A stretch of 64,000 bases of DNA from Gemmatimonadota bacterium (GTDB lineage Bacteria > Gemmatimonadota > Gemmatimonadetes > Longimicrobiales > Gaopeijiaceae): assembly GCA_022560615.1 (NCBI GenBank), contig JADFSR010000004.1, positions 123,978-187,977 on the forward strand, given 5' to 3'. The first letter of the stretch is position 1; each line of letters starts with the position of its first letter. Positions 46,621 through 55,778 of this stretch are shown here, piece after piece. The notes beneath the pieces are model-generated. The model worked only from the letters and a program-made list of their open reading frames with translations, was not told where the DNA came from and ran no database searches. A program made the position numbers and the translations under genes.

Positions 46621-48920
46621 GTCGCCAGAACGACCGTAACGGGGGCGACTCCGTGCTGCGTAGGCTGTCGGGAGAACCCGGTGCTTCGTGGAGAGAGCGC
46701 ATTCCCCACCACGGCGCGCGTATCCTCCTGGTCGTTGTACTTGCCGGCCTCGTCACCTCCTCCTTCCCACCGGCCCAAGGGCCGGACGTCCGGCCCTACG
46801 AGGCCTGGAGCGTTGCCCCCGAGGACGTCATCGCCGAGTTCCCATTCGATGTCCTGAAGACCCTTGCCGAGCTCGAGGCGGAGCAAAACTCGGTGCGCGA
46901 GGGAGAGCCCCCGACATTCAATTTCGTCCCGGAATTTGCCGACACGATGAGGGCCAAGCTCGAACGCTTCTTCGATCAGCTCGACTCAGCCGTCATGGTC
47001 GACGACCGCACGCGGGTACAAACGATCCTACAGGGAAGTCGGATTACTGCCACCGCGTCTCAAGTCGACTTCATCGAGGACAGCGCGTCGCGTGAGGCGT
47101 TCCGTGCCTCCGCGGTAGCGGCGACCCGCGAGATTCTTGCGGACGGCGTCGTCGATGTCACCGTGATGGGTGAAGTCACCACGAGCACGATCTATGTCCG
47201 CGAAGGCGATACCCGGGAGGTCTCGAGGTTGTCCGAAGACATCCCCACCTCGCGAGACTTTTATGACCAGGCGGCTTTGGCTCTCCCGCCTCTCACTACG
47301 CCCGACGAGTCTGACCTCTTCCGCATGATCCTGATCGGGCATATGCAGCCGACCTACGTCCTCAATGTGCTCGCGACGGAGACGCGTCGGGATGCGCTCG
47401 CACGGGCCGTTCCCCCGGTGAAGCAACGCGTGCTCGAGGGCCAGGCGATCGTGCGCCAAGCGGATCCCATCGGGCCGGAGACGTTGGAGCGCCTGCAAGC
47501 ATACGCCGTGGAGCAGCGGGCTCGTGGCGGTGGTGAAACGGCCCAATTGTCTGCCGCCGCCGTGATCGGTGCAGGCTTGCTCAACGTGATGCTCTTCTCT
47601 CTGTTCGGCCTGCTGCTGTTCTTCAATCGCCCCGAGGTGTACGCCAACTTCCGCTGGCTACTCTTCATCGCGCTGCTGGTCTCGACGTACTTCGCGGCGG
47701 CGGTGGCGATTGACCGGAGCGGTATCGCGGCAGAGTGGCTTCCCATCGCGTTCGTGGCGCTGCCAGTCGCGGTGTTGTGGGACTCGCGCATGGCGCTCTT
47801 CCTGGTATTGGTGCTTGCAGCGATTACGGGGACTCTGTCTCCCTTCGCCTCGTACGGAACCGTGCTCCTGATCATCGCTGCGGGTGCCGCCGCCGCGATG
47901 AGCGTACGGGCGGTGCGGCGGCGTTCGGAGACGTGGGTCGCGATCGCGATCATTGCCGCAGCCGGTGGCTTGATGCTGCTGGCCTATGGACTGATGACGT
48001 CTCGGGACATGATAGACATCGCCCAGGGCACTGCCATCGTCGCTGGGAACGCCACAGTCTCGGCGCTGCTCGCGACGGGATTCCTCTTCGTGTTCGAGCT
48101 CTTCACGGGGATCACGACCGACCAGACGCTGCTCGAATGGGTCGATCCCACTCGACCGCTACTGCGTCGTCTGTCGCTCGAGGCGCCCGGTACCTACGCG
48201 CACACGATCAGCGTCGCGAATCTCGCCGAAACCGCGGCCACCAAGATCGGCGCGAACGGCCTCTTGACCCGGGTCGGGGTCTACTACCACGACGTAGGGA
48301 AGATCCTCAAACCGCACTACTTCGTGGAGAACCAGCAGGAGGGGCGGAATCCGCACGACAAACTCAAGCCGGAGACTTCGGCGAGCATCGTGCGGGAGCA
48401 CGTCACCGAGGGTGTCCGGCTCGCCAAGGACGCGAAAGTGCCCGACTTGGTGATCCAGTTCATCCTGGAGCACCATGGCACACAGAGGATCGGGTTCTTC
48501 TACGAGAAGGCCGGAGAGGAAGCGGACGGTGACATTGACGAGGAGCGATTCTCATACCCCGGTCCGAAACCCCAATCGAGGGAGACAGCGATCGCGATGC
48601 TCGCTGACTCCTGTGAGTCCGCGACGCGCGCCATGCAGGATCCGACCCGCGACCGCGTGCGCGATCTGATCCACAATGTCGTCGACGGAAAGATCAGTGA
48701 CCGGCAGCTCGACGACGCTCCGATCACGCTCCGAGAAATCGAGCAGGTGAAGGAGCAGTTCGTCAACATCCTCTCCGGGGTCCTTCACCGCCGCATCGAG
48801 TACCCGTCCACGAGGCACCTGACGGACAGCGAGGAAGGAAACGGTGACGGCGCTGAGCCGGACGCTTCGCAGGTCGCCGACATCGAGTCACAGGCGGCCG
48901 ACTCCGGCGCGCCGGCATAG
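46617..48920 (+). CDS. 7TM-HD phosphohydrolase (YqfF/PgpH type)
   Basis: 767 residues from GTG 46617. One N-terminal helix (about 34-52), a large extracytoplasmic 7TMR-HDED domain (about 60-310), seven membrane helices (about 315-510), then a cytoplasmic HD domain with 'GTYAHTISVANLAETAA', 'VYYHDVGKILKPHYF' and 'ILEHHGTQRIGFFY'. In Firmicutes PgpH of this architecture degrades cyclic-di-AMP. The HD ligands look complete; the substrate here is inferred. Acidic disordered tail (about 740-767). 10 bases separate it from ybeY. Confidence 0.92.
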   Translation: MSRQNDRNGGDSVLRRLSGEPGASWRERIPHHGARILLVVVLAGLVTSSFPPAQGPDVRPYEAWSVAPEDVIAEFPFDVLKTLAELEAEQNSVREGEPPTFNFVPEFADTMRAKLERFFDQLDSAVMVDDRTRVQTILQGSRITATASQVDFIEDSASREAFRASAVAATREILADGVVDVTVMGEVTTSTIYVREGDTREVSRLSEDIPTSRDFYDQAALALPPLTTPDESDLFRMILIGHMQPTYVLNVLATETRRDALARAVPPVKQRVLEGQAIVRQADPIGPETLERLQAYAVEQRARGGGETAQLSAAAVIGAGLLNVMLFSLFGLLLFFNRPEVYANFRWLLFIALLVSTYFAAAVAIDRSGIAAEWLPIAFVALPVAVLWDSRMALFLVLVLAAITGTLSPFASYGTVLLIIAAGAAAAMSVRAVRRRSETWVAIAIIAAAGGLMLLAYGLMTSRDMIDIAQGTAIVAGNATVSALLATGFLFVFELFTGITTDQTLLEWVDPTRPLLRRLSLEAPGTYAHTISVANLAETAATKIGANGLLTRVGVYYHDVGKILKPHYFVENQQEGRNPHDKLKPETSASIVREHVTEGVRLAKDAKVPDLVIQFILEHHGTQRIGFFYEKAGEEADGDIDEERFSYPGPKPQSRETAIAMLADSCESATRAMQDPTRDRVRDLIHNVVDGKISDRQLDDAPITLREIEQVKEQFVNILSGVLHRRIEYPSTRHLTDSEEGNGDGAEPDASQVADIESQAADSGAPA

Positions 48921-48930
48921 CCCGAGCGGG

Positions 48931-49353
48931 ATGGAAGTTCAGGTCAACCTAGGCGGCTTCGACGCTGTTGAAGAGGCGCTCTTGGAGGCTGCGGTGAGGA
49001 AGGCCCTCGACGCGGACGGACGGGAGGCGGAGCTCTCGGTCACGCTGGTCGACGACGCGGAGATCAAGCGCCTCAATCGCGAATACCGCGGCAGGGATCG
49101 ACCCACCGACGTCATCGCGTTTTCGCTCGGCAGCCCAGAGGAGCCGCTCGGAGACGTCTACGTTGGGGCGGATCAGGCCCGGCGGCAGGCCGAGGCGCTC
49201 GGAGTGCCCCTGAGCGAGGAGTTGGTCCGTCTCGCGATCCACGGCACCCTGCACGTGCTGGGACACGATCACCCCGACGGTGACGATCGCTTCGCCAGCC
49301 CGATGTACGTGCTTCAGGAGCAGCTACTCGGCGAGGTGCTAGGCAAGGCCTAG
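48931..49353 (+). CDS. ybeY: Endoribonuclease YbeY
   Basis: 140 residues. Zinc-binding motif 'HGTLHVLGHDH' is complete and 'REYRGRDRPTDVIAFSL' is the family block. Acts in 16S rRNA 3'-end maturation and ribosome quality control. ATG 48931 directly follows the 7TM-HD gene. Confidence 0.95.
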   Translation: MEVQVNLGGFDAVEEALLEAAVRKALDADGREAELSVTLVDDAEIKRLNREYRGRDRPTDVIAFSLGSPEEPLGDVYVGADQARRQAEALGVPLSEELVRLAIHGTLHVLGHDHPDGDDRFASPMYVLQEQLLGEVLGKA

Positions 49354-49405
49354 CCTGCGGCCCCGACTACCTTGCGGGGGCCACACGCCTCGGGGATCTT
49401 CTTCA

Positions 49406-50755
49406 ATGGGCACGTCCGAGCACGACATCGAGCAGCGCCAGAAGCGCCTGGAGGCCCTCGCGGCTCAGGGCGACCTCGCGGGTGTGCGCGAGCACGCGGC
49501 GGAGCTTCATCCGTCCGATCTGGCGGATCTGGTCGAATCGCTCGACGAGGCCCAGCAAATCGAGCTGCTCTCAGCGCTCCCGACCGAACTCGCCTCCGAC
49601 ACGCTTGCCGAGATGGAGGAGGGTGAGGAGCGGGGAGACCTATTGGCCGCGCTCACCCCCGAGAAGGGTGCGGAGCTGCTCCATGAACTGCCCGACGACG
49701 ACGCGGTCGACCTCATCGGCGAGCTCTCACCCGAGGAGCAGAGCAAGATCCTCGCAGCGCTGCCCGTGGACGAGGCGGGCGAGCTCAAGGGGCTTCTCCA
49801 GTACGACGACGAGACCGCCGGTGGGCTCATGACGACCGAGTTGGTCGAAGTAGAAGCGAGGCTCACCGCGGGACAAGCGATCGAGCAGGTCCGCGCCCAG
49901 GGACAGGAGGTTGAAGACTTCTACACGGTCTTCGTCGTCGATGGGGATCGCACGCTCCTGGGAACGCTCCGACTCGACGATCTCATCATCGCGAACCCTG
50001 GCGAGAGCATCGAGGCACTCGTCAGGGAGCCCGTAGCGACTGTGCTGCCCGAGGTCGATCAGGAGCAAGTGGGGCGGCTCATCGCAAGGTACAACCTGGC
50101 CTCGATCGCGGTCGTCACGGAGGACGGCGAGCTGCTCGGTCGCATCACCTTCGACGACGTAATCGACGTCATCGAGGCCGAGCAGACCGAGGACATTTTT
50201 CGTCTCGCCGGGGTCACGGACGAAGATGAGCTCAAACACACGTGGACCGAGTCGGTCCGGACTCGCTTGCCGTGGCTGTTACTCAATCTGGTCACGGCCT
50301 CGTTGGCCGCATCGGTGATCCTCTTGTTCGAAGAGACGATCGATGCGGTGATCACGCTCGTATTCCTCGCGCCGATCATTGCGGCGATGGGAGGGAGTTC
50401 GGGGACGCAGTCGCTCGCGGTCACCATTCGCCGGATCACGACCCAGGGATCAGGCTCTGCGAAAGGCTTCGTGGCCAAGGAGATCCTGATCGGTCTCGTC
50501 AACGGCGCTGTCCTAGGAGGAGGGATCGCACTCATCGCCCTCATGCGAGACAGCGACCCGATGCTGGGTCTGGTCGTCTTCCTAGCGATGTGGGGGAATC
50601 AGGTGGTAGCCGGCTTCGCCGGCGCGTTCATCCCGACCTCTCTCGACCGCATGGGGGTAGATCCTTCTGTCGCGTCGTCGGTCTTCGTGCACACCCTGAC
50701 CGACTTGTGTGGTTTCTTCCTGCTTCTGGGTCTGGCATCGAGGCTCCTGCTGTGA
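49406..50755 (+). CDS. mgtE: Magnesium transporter MgtE
   Basis: 449 residues. N-terminal helical-superhelix domain (about 10-130) with 'HPSDLADLVESL', two CBS domains (about 130-255; 'YDDETAGGLMTTELVEV'), the plug helix, then five membrane helices (about 285-449) with 'PIIAAMGGSSGTQSLAVTIR' and 'GAFIPTSLDRMGVDPSVAS' lining the pore. The cytoplasmic domains gate the channel by sensing Mg2+. Length and domains normal. Confidence 0.95.
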   Translation: MGTSEHDIEQRQKRLEALAAQGDLAGVREHAAELHPSDLADLVESLDEAQQIELLSALPTELASDTLAEMEEGEERGDLLAALTPEKGAELLHELPDDDAVDLIGELSPEEQSKILAALPVDEAGELKGLLQYDDETAGGLMTTELVEVEARLTAGQAIEQVRAQGQEVEDFYTVFVVDGDRTLLGTLRLDDLIIANPGESIEALVREPVATVLPEVDQEQVGRLIARYNLASIAVVTEDGELLGRITFDDVIDVIEAEQTEDIFRLAGVTDEDELKHTWTESVRTRLPWLLLNLVTASLAASVILLFEETIDAVITLVFLAPIIAAMGGSSGTQSLAVTIRRITTQGSGSAKGFVAKEILIGLVNGAVLGGGIALIALMRDSDPMLGLVVFLAMWGNQVVAGFAGAFIPTSLDRMGVDPSVASSVFVHTLTDLCGFFLLLGLASRLLL

Positions 50756-50792
50756 GTGCACCGACTCGAGCCTTCTGGGCTCATATGCTGCG

Positions 50793-52454
50793 GTGAGACG
50801 CCTGAGTCGCGCCGTCTCGGTGTTCGTCGGCTTGAGCCCGATCTTGCTCGCCTTCCTGCGAGATCGTCGTTCGTGGATCCTCTTCGGGCGACCCACGGTG
50901 CGGAGTCCGGAGCACCACCTCGCCAGGGCGAAGCGCCTGACGGCCCGCCTCGCGGCTCTCGGCCCGACGTTCGTGAAGCTGGCGCAGCTGCTCTCGGCCA
51001 GGGCGGACATCCTCCCCGAGCCCTACCTGTCGGAGATCAGCCGCCTTCAGGATCAAGTTCCGCCAGACCCGCTGTCCGAGGTCAAGGCGGTGATCGAGGC
51101 GGAGCTGGGGGCCCCGGTGGCCGAGCTCTTCCAGGAATTCCGCGAAGAGCCGATCGCGACCGCGAGCCTGGGTCAGGTCTACCGCGCCCGCGTGAACGAT
51201 CAGGACGTCGTGGTGAAGGTCTTGCGTCCGGGCGTCGAGGCGGCCATCGCGCTGGACCTCGACATCTCGTTCCGGCTGATGTTCTGGCTGAACATTCTCT
51301 TCCCGAACCATCACGTGCGAGGACTCACCAACGTGATCCGTGAGTTCTCGGTACGCGTCCGCGCGGAGATGGATTTCCGCATCGAGGCGCAGAACATCGC
51401 GCGCTTCCAAAGGGTGTTTTCGGGGGATAGCAAGGTGCGTGCGCCTGCGGTGTTGGAGGAGTTCACGCGTCGGCGCGTGCTGGTGATGGAGCACTGTCAC
51501 GGCACAAAGATCGATCAACTCCACGATCTCTTTTCGTCCGGCAGGTTGTCCTTCAAGCGCATCATGGAATCGCTGACCGGCGTCTACCTGCGCATGATGC
51601 TGGTAGACGGATTCATGCACGCCGACCCACATCCCGGCAACCTGCTCGTGCAGGACGACGGCACCCTGATCGTGCTCGACTGGGGCGCGGTCCTCGACGT
51701 GCCACGCTGGACCCGAGAGTCGATCCTCAGCGCCGCGCTCGCTCTTGGGCGGGAAGACATCGAAGGCGTCATCAACGAGATGTATCGCCTCGGAATGATC
51801 AGTCCCGAAGTGCCGCGCGGGGACATCCGGGAGGCGGCAGCCGAGATCCTGCGCATCGTGAAGCGCGCGCAGACCACGAACCGGCAGCGCATCGTTCAGG
51901 AGATCGTCGCCGAGCTTCTCGACACCTTCTATACCTGGCCCCTCGTGCTGCCGCAGGAGCTCGTGTACTTCCTCCGGACCGGTGCCCTCATCGAGGGGCT
52001 CGCGTTCCGCTACGACTCCAACTTCGACGGGCTCGCCTTCATCCAGGGAGTGGTGCGCGAGCACCGGTCGGAACTGCTCGAGTCGATCGGCCGGCAGCCG
52101 ACTCAGATGGCCAAGAGCTTCGTGGACGAGGCGCAGAGCGCTATTCGGTCCGTGCGCGATCTGGTCACCCGGGCTGAGCGCGAGGAACTTCGGGTGCGAG
52201 TGCATCCTCGGGACATGCAGTCCCAGGAGCGATTCCTGCACCTGCAGGCGCGCCGGCTTCTGCTCAGCATCTTCGCGACCGCGACGGCGGTCATCACGTC
52301 GATCCTGTTCATCGCGTTGCGGAACTGGTGGCTGCTGGGCGCCGGCCTGCTCATTGCCTTGACCATGTTCGTCGTGGTCTTGTTCATCCCGATACACCTG
52401 CTCGAGAACCCCCTGAGACACGCGCGCGGAGTGCGTCCCGATGATTGGAGATGA
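50793..52454 (+). CDS. UbiB/ABC1/ADCK-family atypical kinase
   Basis: 553 residues from GTG 50793. The KxGQ-type motif reads 'FVKLAQLLSARAD' (Lys62-Gln65, Ala in place of Gly). The Ala-rich loop is 'IATASLGQVYRA', followed by 'VVVKVLRPGVE', the catalytic 'GFMHADPHPGNLLV' and the DFG-like 'VLDWGAV'. Two membrane helices lie near the C-terminus (about 485-530). The family supports isoprenoid quinone or lipid metabolism as an ATPase; no ubi or men gene is near. Its stop nearly touches meaB. Confidence 0.85.
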   Translation: MRRLSRAVSVFVGLSPILLAFLRDRRSWILFGRPTVRSPEHHLARAKRLTARLAALGPTFVKLAQLLSARADILPEPYLSEISRLQDQVPPDPLSEVKAVIEAELGAPVAELFQEFREEPIATASLGQVYRARVNDQDVVVKVLRPGVEAAIALDLDISFRLMFWLNILFPNHHVRGLTNVIREFSVRVRAEMDFRIEAQNIARFQRVFSGDSKVRAPAVLEEFTRRRVLVMEHCHGTKIDQLHDLFSSGRLSFKRIMESLTGVYLRMMLVDGFMHADPHPGNLLVQDDGTLIVLDWGAVLDVPRWTRESILSAALALGREDIEGVINEMYRLGMISPEVPRGDIREAAAEILRIVKRAQTTNRQRIVQEIVAELLDTFYTWPLVLPQELVYFLRTGALIEGLAFRYDSNFDGLAFIQGVVREHRSELLESIGRQPTQMAKSFVDEAQSAIRSVRDLVTRAEREELRVRVHPRDMQSQERFLHLQARRLLLSIFATATAVITSILFIALRNWWLLGAGLLIALTMFVVVLFIPIHLLENPLRHARGVRPDDWR

Positions 52455-52455
52455 G

Positions 52456-53520
52456 ATGAGCCTCGAAGCCGAGAGCTTGTCGCCAGCGTTGAGCTCGGTG
52501 CTCGAGCGCTTCCGCGACGGGGAGGTGCCGGCACTGGCTCGCGCGATCTCGATCGTGGAGGACGAGCGAGACGGCTTCGAAGACCTCCTTCACAGCGTCT
52601 TGGCGGTAGGGCCGAGCGCGTGTCGAGTGGGATTCACAGGTCCGCCCGGTGCCGGCAAGTCGACTTTGCTCGCGGGCGCGGCTGCATCGTACCGGGCGGA
52701 CGACGAGCACATCGGCGTGATCGCGGTCGATCCTACCTCTCCGTACTCGGGAGGCGCGCTGCTGGGGGATCGGATCCGGATGAACGACCTGACGACCGAT
52801 CCCGGGATCTTCATCCGCTCGATGGCGACGCGGGGCTCTCTAGGCGGTCTGGCGACGACCACCAAGGAGGTGCTCGATCTCATGGACGCGTTCGGCTTCG
52901 ATCGCGTCCTCGTCGAGACCGTCGGGGTCGGCCAGACCGCGCTCGAGATCACGGCCGCGGCGGACACGGTCATCGTCGTTCTCGTCCCCGAGTCGGGAGA
53001 CGCGATCCAGGCGATGAAGGCCGGCTTGATGGAGATCGCCGACATCTTCGTCGTGAACAAGGCGGACCGCCCAGGTGCGGACCGGCTCGTGAACGACCTG
53101 CGACAGGCTCTGCACCTGAAGGCAGGGAATGCCCTCAAGGACATACCGGCGCACCATGGCGTGGATCTCTCACGCGTCCTGCGGGACGAGCGTACCACGG
53201 ACGCGGAGGCGCCGGAGCAAGGGGAGTGGTCGATTCCCGTGCTCTCAACGGTTGCCCAGAGCGGCGAGGGCGTGCCCAAGTTGCTCGAGGCGGTAGAAGC
53301 CCACCGGGATTGGCTGGAGGCCAGTGGTCAACTCGAGGCCCGCCGTCGCGCTCGAGCTAGGACGCGGGTTCAGGACGTCGTGGAGCGGGAGTTGCGGCGG
53401 GTGGCTCAGCACTCGGAACTCGCCAACGAAGTGCTCGAGTCGGCGCTCGACGGCATCGGGGCCCGAGTGGAGACGCCGTATTCCGTCGCACGCCGAATCC
53501 TGGACGGCCTTCTGCGTTGA
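52456..53520 (+). CDS. meaB: MeaB-type GTPase, chaperone of methylmalonyl-CoA mutase
   Basis: 354 residues from ATG 52456, chosen for the GGAG six bases upstream; ATG 52441 is an alternative. G3E-family P-loop GTPase: Walker A 'GFTGPPGAGKST' (about 59-70), 'VIAVDPTSPYSGGALLGDRI', 'ETVGVGQTALEI' and the base-specificity motif 'VNKADR'. It gates cobalamin loading and protects the mutase from inactivation. The mutase genes follow directly, which confirms the assignment. Confidence 0.95.
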   Translation: MSLEAESLSPALSSVLERFRDGEVPALARAISIVEDERDGFEDLLHSVLAVGPSACRVGFTGPPGAGKSTLLAGAAASYRADDEHIGVIAVDPTSPYSGGALLGDRIRMNDLTTDPGIFIRSMATRGSLGGLATTTKEVLDLMDAFGFDRVLVETVGVGQTALEITAAADTVIVVLVPESGDAIQAMKAGLMEIADIFVVNKADRPGADRLVNDLRQALHLKAGNALKDIPAHHGVDLSRVLRDERTTDAEAPEQGEWSIPVLSTVAQSGEGVPKLLEAVEAHRDWLEASGQLEARRRARARTRVQDVVERELRRVAQHSELANEVLESALDGIGARVETPYSVARRILDGLLR

Positions 53521-53547
53521 CCCGTTCTCGCGGCTAGGGTCATCTTT

Positions 53548-53576
53548 CCCCTTGAGGGGTAGGTGCTGAAGCACCT
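53548..53576 (+). other. Two small adjacent hairpins between meaB and the mutase gene
   Basis: CCCC-TTGA-GGGG at 53548-53559 and AGGTGC-TGAA-GCACCT at 53561-53576. They occupy most of the 83-base gap. Too short for a cobalamin riboswitch; they may modulate mRNA stability between meaB and the mutase genes. Confidence 0.35.
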
Positions 53577-53603
53577 GCGTGAGAGCGTTGTCGAGGAGTA
53601 CGC

Positions 53604-55325
53604 ATGTCGACGATCGAGAAGAATGTCCTGAGCGCGCCTGAGCTCGCGGATCTCGTGCGCGAGAAGGAAGAGGAGCTCGCGCGCCTGAGAGCCCGGCTGG
53701 CGGAGTGGGAGCGGACCTACGACGCGACGCCGGAGAGGGACGTGCTCTTCTCGACGACTTCGGGCACTGAGGTGAGGCCTCTGTATACCGAGCTCGATCG
53801 TGAAGGCAGCGATCCGGAGAGCGATCTCGGCTTTCCCGGTGACTTTCCGTTCACGCGGGGTCCGTACGCCACGATGTACCGGACCCGTCTTTGGACGATG
53901 CGCCAGTTCGCGGGCTTCGCCACGGCGGAGGAAACCAACGAGCGCTACAAGTATCTGCTGGATCACGGCCAGACCGGCCTGTCGGTCGCGTTCGACTTCC
54001 CGACACTCATGGGGTACGACTCCGACCACACGCGCTCGCTGGGAGAAGTGGGGGTCTGCGGAGTCGCGATTTCGTCGCTCGACGACATGGAACGTCTTTT
54101 CGAGGGCATTCCGCTGGACCAGGTCTCGGTCTCGATGACCATCAATGGTCCGGCCATCATCCTCTTCTGCTTCTATGTCGCCGCGGCCGAGAGACAGGGC
54201 ATCTCCTCCGCGGTTCTGCGTGGCACGGTCCAGAACGACATCCTCAAGGAGTACCAGGCCCAGCACGCCTGGGTCTTCCCCCCAGAGCCGGCTCTGCGAT
54301 GCATCATCGACATGTTCGAGTGGTGCAGCGAGAACGCGCCGCACTACAACCCGATCTCGATCTCGGGCTACCACATTCGCGAGGCTGGGTCGACCGCGGG
54401 GCAAGAGCTTGCGTTCACGCTGCGCAACGGCTTCGAGTACGTCGAGCGTGGCATCGCACGAGGTCTCGACGTGGACAGCTTCGCGCCCCGCCTGTCCTTC
54501 TTCTTCGACGTTCACAACGACTTCTTCGAAGAGATCGCCAAGTTGCGCGCGGCCCGTCGGATCTGGGCAAGGCGCATGCGCGACGTGTACGGAGCGAAGA
54601 GTCCGGAGTCGTGGCGGCTGCGCACCCACGCCCAGACCGCGGGTGTGAGCCTCACCGCACAGCAGGCCGAGAACAACATCGTGCGGGTCGCCTACCAGGC
54701 GATGGCGGCCGCTCTGGGCGGCGCACAGTCGCTGCACACCAACTCGATGGATGAGACGCTCGCTCTTCCCACGGAGAAGGCGGTGCGCATCGCACTGCGG
54801 ACGCAGCAGGTCCTGGCGTTCGAGTCCGGTGTCACGAACACGATCGACCCCCTCGCCGGATCGTATTTCGTGGAGTGGCTCACCGACGAGCTCGAGCGCG
54901 AGGCGCTGGGCATTTTCGACGAGATCGACGCGTTGGGCGGTGTCGTGGCCGGCATCGAACAGGGGTGGTTTCAGGGGCAGATCGCCGCCTCTGCCATGCG
55001 TCAGCAGCGTGAAATCGAGTCGGGGCAACGCGTCGTCGTGGGCGTGAATCACTTCACGGAAGGCTCCGACAAGATCGAGATCGATCGGCTGAAGATCGAT
55101 GAGTCGGTGGAGCGGCTTCAGATCGCCCGCATGGCGGAGTTGCGTTCCAGTCGGGACGCGGGGCAAGTCGATCAAACTCTGGCTGCCTTGCGCCAGGCGA
55201 GCTCGGGTGGGGAAAACCTGGTACCGGTGATCCTGGACTGTGCCCGCGCGTCCTGCACGCTGTACGAGATCCGACACGCCATGGAAGAGGTCTTCGGCTC
55301 GTACAAGGAGCCTGTCTTCTTCTGA
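53604..55325 (+). CDS. Methylmalonyl-CoA mutase large (catalytic) subunit
   Basis: 573 residues, the TIM-barrel substrate domain without its own B12 domain (encoded next). N-terminal coiled segment (about 15-40), then 'FPFTRGPYATMYRTRLWTMR'. Tyr92 in TMYR and Arg232 in 'PPEPALRCI' appear to match the carboxylate-binding Tyr/Arg pair of methylmalonyl-CoA mutase rather than the Phe/Gln of isobutyryl-CoA mutase (by eye from recalled sequences). 'ISISGYHIREAG' holds the catalytic His near 257. Interconverts methylmalonyl-CoA and succinyl-CoA. Confidence 0.88.
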   Translation: MSTIEKNVLSAPELADLVREKEEELARLRARLAEWERTYDATPERDVLFSTTSGTEVRPLYTELDREGSDPESDLGFPGDFPFTRGPYATMYRTRLWTMRQFAGFATAEETNERYKYLLDHGQTGLSVAFDFPTLMGYDSDHTRSLGEVGVCGVAISSLDDMERLFEGIPLDQVSVSMTINGPAIILFCFYVAAAERQGISSAVLRGTVQNDILKEYQAQHAWVFPPEPALRCIIDMFEWCSENAPHYNPISISGYHIREAGSTAGQELAFTLRNGFEYVERGIARGLDVDSFAPRLSFFFDVHNDFFEEIAKLRAARRIWARRMRDVYGAKSPESWRLRTHAQTAGVSLTAQQAENNIVRVAYQAMAAALGGAQSLHTNSMDETLALPTEKAVRIALRTQQVLAFESGVTNTIDPLAGSYFVEWLTDELEREALGIFDEIDALGGVVAGIEQGWFQGQIAASAMRQQREIESGQRVVVGVNHFTEGSDKIEIDRLKIDESVERLQIARMAELRSSRDAGQVDQTLAALRQASSGGENLVPVILDCARASCTLYEIRHAMEEVFGSYKEPVFF

Positions 55326-55337
55326 GCCGGGAGGCCC

Positions 55338-55778
55338 ATGTCCGATAGCCATCGCAAGATTCGAGTACTCGTTGCCAAGCCTGGCTTGGACGGTCACGAC
55401 CGCGGCGCGAAAGTCATCGCGAGCGCGTTCCGTGATGCCGGCTTCGAGGTCATCTACACAGGTCTGCACCAGACGCCTGAGATGATCGTGAGTGCCGCCG
55501 TTCAGGAGGACGTGGATGTCGTGGCGATGTCCGTGCTGTCAGGCGCACACCTCACGCTCTTCCCGCGCGTAAAGGCACTGCTCGACGAGGCGGGAGCCGA
55601 CAACGTCCTCCTGACCGGTGGTGGCATCATCCCGGAGGACGACATGGCCGCGCTGGACGGGCAGGGCATCGGGAAGCTCTTCGGCCCCGGCACGCCCACG
55701 ACCACTGCGATCGACTACATCCGCGAATGGTTCTCAGCCCGGGAGGACGGTGTGACCGAGGGACGCCCGTCCCAGTGA
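55338..55778 (+). CDS. Methylmalonyl-CoA mutase cobalamin-binding subunit
   Basis: 146 residues, a free-standing B12-binding domain. The base-off motif is '[11 protein letters not shown]' (DxHxxG with the cobalt-ligand His), then '[12 protein letters not shown]' and '[12 protein letters not shown]', typical of mutase B12 domains. Starts 12 bases after the large subunit; the stop overlaps the next gene by 4 bases. The split large/small organisation is seen in archaea and several bacterial phyla. Confidence 0.95.
   Translation: MSDSHRKIRVLVAKPGLDGHDRGAKVIASAFRDAGFEVIYTGLHQTPEMIVSAAVQEDVDVVAMSVLSGAHLTLFPRVKALLDEAGADNVLLTGGGIIPEDDMAALDGQGIGKLFGPGTPTTTAIDYIREWFSAREDGVTEGRPSQ

Noticed and set aside
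53521..53603. Cobalamin riboswitch before the mutase genes
   Set aside because: The gap is 83 bases with two tiny hairpins; the roughly 200-base riboswitch and its B12 box are absent.
53406..55469. 687-codon minus-strand frame across the mutase gene
   Set aside because: Shadow of the mutase; the plus strand has full catalytic motifs and operon context.
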